Origin: DAOTWP01 sp034435675
GTDB lineage: Bacteria > Chloroflexota > Anaerolineae > Aggregatilineales > Phototrophicaceae
Length of the DNA stretch: 11,128 nucleotides
Direction: 5' to 3'
Assembly (NCBI GenBank): GCA_034435675.1
Contig: DAOTWP010000161.1
Span: 1 to 11,128 of the forward strand
Part shown: positions 1-4,886 of the stretch, piece by piece
Position numbering within the stretch: position 1 is the stretch's first letter
How the letters are laid out: every line of letters starts with the position of its first letter
The notes under the pieces: model-generated
The model's database searches: none
What the model was told of the DNA's origin: nothing
Seen by the model: only the letters and a program-made list of their open reading frames with translations
Program-made: the position numbers and the translations under genes

Positions 1-1122
1 GGGCTGCCCGGCGAAATCTGGACGCTGCGCCCGGATCGCATCAGCATTGTGCCGGACGCGCAGCAGTTGATTCGCGGCTATGTCTACGAACTGGACGGGC
101 AGCGTATCCCGCTGCTGCCGCAGGAAGTCGTGCATTTCAAGCGCTGGCATCCCGCCAACGATTATTACGGGCTGTCCGCATTAGAGGCGGCGCGGCTGGC
201 AGTCGAAAATGACCGGGCGATGGCGCGCTGGAATCACAACACCTTCGGGCAGGATAACGGCGTCCCGGCGGGCATCGTCAACGTCAGGGAATTCGTCAGC
301 GATGCCGACTTCGAGCGCCTGAAACGCGAATGGCGCAGCAGCTATGGCGCGGGGCAGCGGCGCACAGCATTTCTGCGCGGGGGCGCGGTGGAGTGGCAGC
401 ATATCGGGCTGAGCCACACTGACCTCGACTTTTTGCAGGGACGGCGGGCGAACCGCGACGAAATCCTGAACATCTTCGGCATTCCGGTGGGCTTGCTCAG
501 CGAAAACGCCACCGAAGCAAACGCCAAAGTTGCCGAGCGCAGCTTCATTGAGCGCACGCTGTACCCCAAGCTGGCGCGCATCGCGCAGAAAATCACGGCG
601 GAACTGCTGCCATTCTACCCCGGCGACTACGTTGCCGAGTTTGAAGACATCCGCCCGACAGATGTGCAGGCGCGGCTGGACGAGATTCGCACGGCGGGCG
701 CGGTGCTGAGCATCAACGAGATTCGCCAGCGTTACTACCAGATGCCGCCGGTCGCGTGGGGCGATCTGCCGCCGGGCATGGCTGCTGCATCGCCTGCCAC
801 ACTGCCGGCGAACCTGCCCGCCGATGCCGCATCCGGCACTGCCGCTGATCCCGACACGCTTAACCCTGCCAGCGCTAAAGCCGCGCTGACCCCACTGGAC
901 GAACTGGCGCAGTGGGAACGTTTCGCGCTGCGGCGGTTGGGGCGTGCGGGGGGACGCCCGTTTGAGGTGCGCGCCGTGCCGGATGATCTGGCGTTCGAGG
1001 TCAGCGCCGACCTGCTCTTTGCCGGGCACGACCCCGAAGCGGTCAAAGCCGTTTTCGCGCAGGCACGCGCCACGCTGGCATGCGCCACGCTGGCAGGGGC
1101 GGCGGTGGAAGTGCCAGGCTAA
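1..1122 (+). CDS. Phage portal protein, HK97 type (5' end outside window)
   Basis: The reading frame is open from the first base, so the start lies upstream; 373 codons are visible. The first residues (ELWTLRPDRISIVPD-like; here GEIWTLRPDRISIVPD) followed by EVVHFKRWHP and NDYYGLSALEAARLA are hallmarks of HK97-type portal proteins, the dodecameric ring at the capsid vertex through which DNA is packaged. Further family signatures are the GRRANRDEILNIFGIPVGLL stretch (about residues 146-165) and ERTLYPKLARIAQKI. After about residue 260 comes a Pro/Ala-rich linker and then a C-terminal extension (LDELAQWERFALRRLG...). Near the stop a 14-bp sequence is repeated with a 15-bp period, giving ATLAC/ATLAG. 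No protease, capsid or tail gene follows, so this is the edge of a prophage or gene-transfer-agent-like block, or a remnant. Family assignment is firm; whether the gene is active is unknown. Confidence 0.93.
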   Translation, partial: GLPGEIWTLRPDRISIVPDAQQLIRGYVYELDGQRIPLLPQEVVHFKRWHPANDYYGLSALEAARLAVENDRAMARWNHNTFGQDNGVPAGIVNVREFVSDADFERLKREWRSSYGAGQRRTAFLRGGAVEWQHIGLSHTDLDFLQGRRANRDEILNIFGIPVGLLSENATEANAKVAERSFIERTLYPKLARIAQKITAELLPFYPGDYVAEFEDIRPTDVQARLDEIRTAGAVLSINEIRQRYYQMPPVAWGDLPPGMAAASPATLPANLPADAASGTAADPDTLNPASAKAALTPLDELAQWERFALRRLGRAGGRPFEVRAVPDDLAFEVSADLLFAGHDPEAVKAVFAQARATLACATLAGAAVEVPG

Positions 1123-1150
1123 GGATCTATCCGAATAAGCCGATCTTCTC

Positions 1151-1178
1151 GCAGGGGCGGGGTACGCCTCGCCCGTAC
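1151..1178. repeat. GC-rich REP-like palindrome
   Basis: Imperfect inverted repeat with arms GCAGGGGCGGGG and CCTCGCCCGTAC around a TACG centre, 28 nt after the portal stop. It has the same outline as the palindromes at 1502-1533 and 2071-2099 (a G-[TC]-A-G-G start mirrored by a C-[CT]-[ACG]-TAC type end). No T-run follows, so it is not a standard terminator. I read it as one copy of a scattered intergenic palindrome family. Confidence 0.55.
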
Positions 1179-1206
1179 ATTCAAGCCGTCCCGTCTGAGC
1201 CTGCAC

Positions 1207-1467
1207 TAAGGACCAATCCGTAAACGTAAACAAGGGGATGATGCAGTTTTCCAGAATAATCCGGCGTCTGGGCGGACGGCTTCGCTCAGCGGGCGCAGGC
1301 GCCCCTAAGCGCAGCGGCGTCCGCACCCTGCACAACCTACGGTTCGCAGGGGAGGACTCAGTAGGGGAGGACTAAGCGCAGCGCATGTCCGCCCTTGTTC
1401 ACCGTATTTAATCGTCAAAGCGCACAATCCCCTTGTTCAGGAAAACCGGTTTATGGATCGGTTCTTA
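1207..1467. repeat. Composite inverted-repeat element, copy C
   Basis: Three nested layers are visible. Outer arms: TAAGGACCAATCCGTAAA at 1207-1224 and TTTATGGATCGGTTCTTA at 1450-1467 are inverted repeats with three mismatches. Middle arms: AACAAGGGGATGATGC from 1229 and GCACAATCCCCTTGTT ending at 1437, the same termini as copies A and B elsewhere in the window. Interior (about 1262-1410): GC-rich and unrelated to the A/B interior. It carries GGGCGGAC (1270-1277) facing GTCCGCCC (1387-1394), a direct repeat of AGGGGAGGACT (1348-1358, 1363-1373), and an extra CCCTTGTTCA (1392-1401) resembling the element end. Positions 1417-1456 match copy B (9824-9863, reverse complement) at 38 of 40 bases. 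No ORF that looks like a gene lies inside. It fills most of the gene-free stretch 1123-1558. Confidence 0.7.
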
Positions 1468-1501
1468 GTTCGACCATAGAACTCTCGCGGGGCTGTTTTC
1501 C

Positions 1502-1533
1502 GTAGGGCGGGGGGGTCTGAGACCCGCCCCTAC
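1502..1533. repeat. GC-rich REP-like palindrome
   Basis: Strong imperfect palindrome: GTAGGGCGGG at the left, CCCGCCCCTAC at the right, with TCTGAGA in the centre. It lies 25 bp past the stop of the minus-strand PPOX gene, so its RNA hairpin could shape the 3' end of that transcript. On the minus strand it is followed by GGAAAACAG rather than a T-run, so a classical intrinsic terminator is not supported. The centre TCTGAGA/TCTCAGA is shared with the palindrome at 2071-2099 on the other side of the same gene. Confidence 0.6.
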
Positions 1534-1558
1534 ATCCGACATTTCAATTGGTTTGGGT

Positions 1559-1969
1559 TTAGTTCGCCAGCACCTTGAGCGGCTTGATGCGGTAAACCAC
1601 GCGGGTTTCCTTGCCTTCGCGGGCAGCGCCGGGTCCACTGTAATACTTCTCGCGCCCCAGATACACTTTGGTCAGCTTGTCCATGTGCGCCACCGCGTCG
1701 GCTTCGCTGCTGTCCACCACCTCGCCGCGCACTTCCAGGTAACGATAAGGGTTCTTCGGGTCAATTGCCAGCAGCGTCACCCGCGGGCGTTCGGTCATAT
1801 TGCGGTCTTTCTGGCGTCCGCGCGTTGTGTTGATGCGAATGTAGCCGTCTTCGTAATCGCACCATACGGGCGTGACCTGCGGCTGTCCATCCGGGTTGAC
1901 CGTCGCCAGCGCCACGACCAGCGCGCCATTGAGCAGATCAAGATGCGAATCGGGAATTACAGCAGACAT
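1559..1969 (-). CDS. PPOX-class F420-dependent oxidoreductase-like protein
   Basis: A 136-residue protein of the pyridoxamine 5'-phosphate oxidase-like split beta-barrel fold, close in length to the single-domain Rv1155/TIGR03618-type enzymes that bind F420 or a flavin and reduce small substrates. Visible signatures: ALATVNPDGQPQVTPVW (residues 20-36, first strands and cofactor region), NTTRGRQKDRNM (47-58, basic cofactor-phosphate segment), PRVTLLAIDP (62-71) and RYLEVRGEV (76-84). No signal peptide or membrane helix, so it should be cytosolic. The ATG at 1967-1969 is supported by a GGAGGAG ribosome-binding site ending about 5 bases upstream. It is a single-gene unit with repeats on both sides. 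Whether it uses F420 or FMN cannot be decided from sequence alone; the TTRGRQKDRN form favours the F420 subgroup. Confidence 0.88.
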   Translation of the reverse strand: MSAVIPDSHLDLLNGALVVALATVNPDGQPQVTPVWCDYEDGYIRINTTRGRQKDRNMTERPRVTLLAIDPKNPYRYLEVRGEVVDSSEADAVAHMDKLTKVYLGREKYYSGPGAAREGKETRVVYRIKPLKVLAN

Positions 1970-2070
1970 ATACTCCTCCGGTAAGTCCTCAGCAAAACGC
2001 TACACATATCTTATGGATAAATCAAAATGGATGCTTCTCAGATGCGGTCTGAACATTCGTGATTGCCCTC

Positions 2071-2099
2071 GTAGGAGTGGGTCTCAGACGCGCCGCTAC
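2071..2099. repeat. Degenerate REP-like palindrome
   Basis: GTAGGAGTGGGTCTCAGAC at the left and CGCCGCTAC at the right, the same plan as 1502-1533 (shared GGTCTCAGAC/GTCTGAGACC core and GTAGG...CTAC ends) but with more mismatches. It lies about 100 bp upstream of the PPOX start, in the gene-free stretch 1970-2547. Confidence 0.45.
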
Positions 2100-2143
2100 A
2101 AAGGCAGCGCGGCAGGATTTTCGGACAGCCGCTCATCGTGATG

Positions 2144-2264
2144 AACAAGGGGATTATGCAATTCAAGAATTTAATCGAATAACGTTTTTCGCAGGGTTGA
2201 AGCATGCTTCAACCCTACCAGCGGTAACCTGATTATTTTCCTAAAGAGCATAATCCCCTTTGTT
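2144..2264. repeat. 121-bp palindromic MITE-like element, copy A
   Basis: The ends are inverted repeats (AACAAGGGGATTATGC at 2144-2159; GCATAATCCCCTTTGTT at 2248-2264). The two flanking halves are imperfectly complementary along most of their length. The centre (2193-2216) is a perfect 24-bp palindrome with half-site AGGGTTGAAGCA. Positions 2145-2216 are identical, base for base over 72 bp, to the reverse complement of 9887-9958, and the remaining half aligns to copy B with a few changes. There is no coding capacity, so any movement would need enzymes supplied elsewhere. No target-site duplication is obvious. A short echo of the inner sequence (AACCTGATTGTTTT) follows at 2268-2281. Confidence 0.85.
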
Positions 2265-2340
2265 GGCAACCTGATTGTTTTTTCCATTAGATGCGGTCAG
2301 CAGGGCAGATTATAGCAGGCGGGGGTGAGGCGTGGATTAA

Positions 2341-2422
2341 GCGCCCGCCGGATAAGCGCCCGCCGGATGAGCGCCCGCCGGATGAGCGCCCGCCGGATAA
2401 GCGCCCGCCGGATAAGCGCCCA
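2341..2422. repeat. 15-bp minisatellite, five full copies
   Basis: Five head-to-tail copies of GCGCCCGCCGGATRA (2341-2355, 2356-2370, 2371-2385, 2386-2400, 2401-2415) plus a partial copy GCGCCCA (2416-2422). Base 14 reads A,G,G,A,A across the copies; all else is identical. The array sits about 65 bp upstream of the candidate kinase promoter. Because 15 is a multiple of three, two frames per strand stay open and give pentapeptide repeats, but no good start or coding context supports translation. It could be replication slippage or a multi-site protein-binding array. Confidence 0.9.
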
Positions 2423-2487
2423 CATCTGGCGTGCGGGTACTCTCCGCCGTTCGCCGCACGTCTGTCATACGCAGCGGCATAGCTGCG

Positions 2488-2516
2488 TTGATTTGTTGCC
2501 GGGGATGCCTTACACT
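2488..2516 (+). promoter_or_regulatory. Candidate sigma70-type promoter of the kinase gene
   Basis: TTGATT (2488-2493) and TACACT (2511-2516) are separated by 17 bp; each matches the consensus at four of six positions. Transcription would start near 2523 and leave a leader of about 25 nt carrying AGGGGCG before the ATG at 2548. A small inverted repeat, CGCAGC...GCTGCG (2470-2487), abuts the -35 box. Confidence 0.45.
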
Positions 2517-2547
2517 GAAATCAGACGACATTCAGGGGCGTGAAGCG

Positions 2548-3363
2548 ATGACCGATTTATCCGGGCAAACGATCCGTGACTACCAGATTATCCGCAAGGT
2601 GGGCGAAGGCGGGCAGGGCGTAGTCTATCTGGCGCAGCACACCGCCAGCGGGCGCGACGTGTCGCTTAAGGTCATCCGCCCGGAACTCGCGCGCGATCCC
2701 GATACCGTGCGGCGCTTTCAGATGGAGGCGGTGATCGCCTTTCGCCTCAAGCACCCCAACATTGTGCCGCTGGTGGATTACTGGCACGATGAACGCGGCG
2801 TGTTCGTCATCAACCGCTGGATGCCCGGCGGCAGCCTGCGCGACCAGTTTTTGCCCAGCGGCTGGGATGCGCCCCGCACGGCACGCATGCTGGCGCAGCT
2901 CGCGGACGCGCTGACGGCGGCACACAACATTGACATTGTCCACCGCGACCTGAAGCCCGATAACATCCTCTTTGATGAGCAGGGGAACGCTTATCTGACC
3001 GACTTCGGCATTGCCAAACTGCTCAAAGGCGTCAGCTATACCGGCGTCAACGTGCTGATCGGTTCGCCCGCCTATTACACGCCGGAGCAGATCAAAGGCG
3101 ATCCCGTCACGCCGCAGACGGATATTTACGTGCTGGGCATTACGCTGTACGAGACGCTGACCGGCGAACATCCTTACGGCAAAGCCTCGCGGCTGATGCT
3201 GGCGCAGAAGCATGTGCGCGACCCGCTGCCGCCGCTGCACGAGAAGCGCCCCGATCTGCCCGCCGCGCTGGACGCCGTGCTGCAAACGGCGACTGCCAAA
3301 ACGCCTGCCGAACGGCACGCCACCCCGCAGGCGCTCAAGGAGGCATTCCACGCCGCGTTGTGA
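2548..3363 (+). CDS. Stand-alone Hanks-type Ser/Thr protein kinase
   Basis: A 271-residue soluble protein that is all kinase domain and has no membrane helix or sensor domain. Visible motifs: glycine loop GEGGQGVVY (19-27), catalytic Lys41 in VSLKVIRPEL, helix-C Glu60, catalytic loop HRDLKPDN (133-140), DFG (152-154), and GSPAYYTPEQ (172-181), which replaces the more common GTPxYMSPEQ and APE-type segment. The TDIYVLGITLYE segment and the late Arg (ERHATP) complete the fold. All key catalytic residues are present, so it should be active and phosphorylate Ser/Thr on cytosolic proteins. I chose the ATG at 2548 because it begins just before the domain and follows AGGGGCG; a longer frame reaches back to 2431 but that part looks non-coding. 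Most bacterial kinases of this class carry a C-terminal sensor, so the bare domain is notable. It converges on the toxin gene with only 38 bp between stops. Confidence 0.95.
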   Translation: MTDLSGQTIRDYQIIRKVGEGGQGVVYLAQHTASGRDVSLKVIRPELARDPDTVRRFQMEAVIAFRLKHPNIVPLVDYWHDERGVFVINRWMPGGSLRDQFLPSGWDAPRTARMLAQLADALTAAHNIDIVHRDLKPDNILFDEQGNAYLTDFGIAKLLKGVSYTGVNVLIGSPAYYTPEQIKGDPVTPQTDIYVLGITLYETLTGEHPYGKASRLMLAQKHVRDPLPPLHEKRPDLPAALDAVLQTATAKTPAERHATPQALKEAFHAAL

Positions 3364-3401
3364 GGGCAGCGCCCCTGCCAGCCGGTGGATTGGCGGATTG
3401 T

Positions 3402-3782
3402 TCAGGCATAGGGCTGGGTGGCAAGGCTGCCGACCAGCGCCGCCATGTCCTTTAGATTGTGGGTATACAGCGGCAGTTGCAGCCTGTATGCCACAGACGC
3501 GATCAAACAATCTTCTTTGCCGATATGGTGACTGAACTGGAAACGCTCCAACTGCTGCATTGCCCACTGCTGATCGGCAGAGGTGGGGTAAAGCCAGTCG
3601 AACTGGCTCAGGAGCAGTTTGCACTGCACTTGACTCGCTTTGCTGCTGGCGCCTTGCATGACTTCAAGCCAGGTGATGGAGGTTACGCCATAACGCTGCT
3701 GGTTATTGAGCCAGGCTAACGCAGGTTGATATTTGCGATACAAGTGTAGCACAACCGTTGTATCGAGAAGCGCATCAATCAT
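3402..3782 (-). CDS. PIN-domain RNase, VapC-like toxin
   Basis: A 126-residue PIN-domain protein, a Mg-dependent endoribonuclease fold used by VapC toxins to cut tRNA or other RNA. Acidic residues fall where the family needs them: Asp7 in ALLDTTVVL, Glu40 in TSITWLEVMQG, Asp91 in GKEDCLIASVAYRL, and Asp112 in THNLKDM. The frame stays open upstream to 3845, but the ATG at 3780-3782 overlaps the stop of the preceding antitoxin (ATGA, 3779-3782) and begins right before the first catalytic strand, so translational coupling with the antitoxin is likely. The asparagine-rich, less GC-biased codon use differs slightly from the neighbouring housekeeping genes, as expected of a mobile module. The RNA target cannot be inferred. 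Confidence 0.9.
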   Translation of the reverse strand: MIDALLDTTVVLHLYRKYQPALAWLNNQQRYGVTSITWLEVMQGASSKASQVQCKLLLSQFDWLYPTSADQQWAMQQLERFQFSHHIGKEDCLIASVAYRLQLPLYTHNLKDMAALVGSLATQPYA

Positions 3783-4042
3783 TGATCTGCGTCCTGATAT
3801 GGTTCTAACTGTTTTGCCCTTTTGCGGCGCTGAGCTTTGACCCACGTAACCGGGTCTTCAATGTCAGGGTCAACGAACGCAACCGGTTCCATCGTTTCCA
3901 GCATGGCGACGATTTCTGCGCCGGTCTTTGCCTGCGTAATGCTCGCGCCAGCATCCAGCATATCAATCAGCGCTTTAGCCAGGTCTTTGCGTTCCTGCAG
4001 GCTGAGCGCTTTTGCCTGTTCCAGTATCTCCGCGACGGTCAT
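3779..4042 (-). CDS. Small antitoxin paired with the PIN toxin
   Basis: An 87-residue charged protein directly upstream of the PIN gene, overlapping it by 4 bp. The N-terminal part (EILEQAKALSLQERKDLAKALIDML, residues 5-29) is a predicted amphipathic helix pair; the C-terminal part (IEDPVTWVKAQRRKRAKQLEPY, 61-82) is basic and is the likely toxin-binding tail. No AbrB, RHH or Phd motif is visible, so the DNA-binding class is unclear. I chose the ATG at 4040-4042 over the upstream ATG at 4069: it has GGAGGG with 6-nt spacing, and the earlier ATG lies within the candidate -10 box. The role is inferred from gene order, size and overlap; proteins with this DPVxWVKAQRRKR ending are, as I recall, common beside PIN genes in Chloroflexota and Cyanobacteria. 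Confidence 0.78.
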   Translation of the reverse strand: MTVAEILEQAKALSLQERKDLAKALIDMLDAGASITQAKTGAEIVAMLETMEPVAFVDPDIEDPVTWVKAQRRKRAKQLEPYQDADQ

Positions 4043-4067
4043 CGTTTGCCCTCCAACACTTTGCCCC

Positions 4068-4097
4068 ATTATACGTGGTTAGCGCAGACAATGCGCT
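4068..4097 (-). promoter_or_regulatory. Promoter and candidate operator of the toxin-antitoxin pair
   Basis: On the minus strand a perfect TATAAT lies at 4073-4068, about 26 bp before the antitoxin ATG. Where a -35 box is expected there is instead a perfect 6-bp inverted repeat, AGCGCA-GACAA-TGCGCT (4081-4097). That placement suits an operator through which the antitoxin complex would repress its own promoter, as is usual for such pairs. Binding is an inference. Confidence 0.45.
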
Positions 4098-4204
4098 CGC
4101 CGCATCTTTGCCGTATGCCATCCCGTGTAGCGTAGCTGTCACTGTGGCGTCCCGTGCTTACTGGCATTTGCCTGCTCGAAAACGCTGTAGACTTCATTGA
4201 CCAT

Positions 4205-4663
4205 CTAATCCACCACACGGTTTTGAACGTGGCATGTCTCAATGAAATGCAGATAAGCCGCAGCCATCCCCAACAAGAACATGACTGCCAGAAAAGGGAC
4301 GGAGCGGAAAACAAGCGTGATCAATGGCGTGGTAACAAGCAGACTGACCAGCGCGAATCTGTCGAGCAGCGGGAGTCCCGCTTTTGCGTATAGGATCACT
4401 TCATCGGCGTTCTTTTGCGAGATGGTTCCCATCAAGTGAATGGAATATCTGGACATTGTGGGGAATAACAGGAGGAAGGACAGTTTTTCGTCCCTAACGG
4501 AAACCCTGTACAGCATGATGGTCCCGTATGGGTAGGGCAGCAGCAAACAATAGAAGGGAGACAAACCGGTGCGCAAGAAACTCGCATGAATGATTTGCTC
4601 ACACTGTTCCAGCGAAAGCGCAAACGAACGCTCAAATGACTTGCTCAGCATGCAGCGCAGCAT
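4205..4663 (-). CDS. Unrecognised protein with C-terminal membrane hairpin
   Basis: I do not recognise the family. The 152-residue product has an N-terminal soluble part (FERSFALSLEQCEQIIHASFL, then PYPYGTIMLYRVSVRDEKLSFLLLFP, which reads like alternating strands) and two close hydrophobic segments near the end (about residues 102-119 and 121-142) that would form a membrane hairpin, leaving both termini on the same side. Codon use is less GC-rich than in clpC. The frame stays open to a GTG at 4705; the ATG at 4661-4663 is preceded by GGGG 11-14 nt upstream, and another ATG lies at 4649-4651, so the start is uncertain. The coherent hydrophobic pattern is the main sign that the gene is real. 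It lies between clpC and the toxin-antitoxin pair on the same strand but is separated by more than 100 bp on each side. Confidence 0.6.
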   Translation of the reverse strand: MLRCMLSKSFERSFALSLEQCEQIIHASFLRTGLSPFYCLLLPYPYGTIMLYRVSVRDEKLSFLLLFPTMSRYSIHLMGTISQKNADEVILYAKAGLPLLDRFALVSLLVTTPLITLVFRSVPFLAVMFLLGMAAAYLHFIETCHVQNRVVD

Positions 4664-4768
4664 CTTTGCACAACCCCGGCGCTCAATATCCCGGCTTGCA
4701 GTCACATCCGGCAGTTGCCCGCCGGCTCATGGTATCTCGCTTGTTGTAGAGGGCGTGGTTAAAACAAC

Positions 4769-4797
4769 GGGCGGACACGCTGTGCAGCCGTCCGCCC
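4769..4797 (-). terminator. Hairpin downstream of clpC, terminator or REP-like palindrome
   Basis: Perfect 8-bp arms GGGCGGAC (4769-4776) and GTCCGCCC (4790-4797) with a 13-nt loop. On the minus strand, the direction of clpC, it is followed by GTTGTTTTAAC, a weak T-run. It is about 90 bp past the clpC stop. The same two arms occur inside element C (1270-1277 and 1387-1394), so it may belong to a repeat family that also serves as a terminator. The intervening 4806-4836 has tandem-like TTTGCG units. Confidence 0.5.
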
Positions 4798-4886
4798 TTC
4801 CAATAAACCTTTGCGATCTTTGCGCCTTCGCGGTTTAATCTCCAGCCTCCAGCGGGAGCGCAGCCACGCGCCCCGCTGGCGCTGGC

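Noticed and set aside
181..1335. 384-residue minus-strand open frame over the portal gene
   Set aside because: Low-complexity Arg/Ala/Gln antisense product of a GC-rich gene; it runs through the repeat element and has no recognisable domain.
2341..2422. CRISPR array
   Set aside because: Units are 15 bp, contiguous and without spacers; no cas genes are present.
2291..2543. Short frames encoding pentapeptide repeats (KRPPD, ARRIS, AYPAG) over the minisatellite
   Set aside because: They follow automatically from a 15-bp period, do not fit the A(D/N)LXX pentapeptide-repeat pattern, and lack a ribosome-binding site.
3364..3379. Hairpin GGCAG-CGCCC-CTGCC after the kinase stop as a terminator
   Set aside because: Stem of only 5 bp and no T-run on either strand.
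2557..3624. 355-residue minus-strand open frame over the kinase
   Set aside because: Antisense shadow; the kinase on the other strand has complete catalytic motifs, and the frame also overlaps the PIN gene.
4069..4314. 81-residue minus-strand frame ahead of the antitoxin
   Set aside because: It overlaps the membrane-protein gene out of phase, has odd composition (Trp/Cys/Arg rich), and ends inside the toxin-antitoxin promoter.
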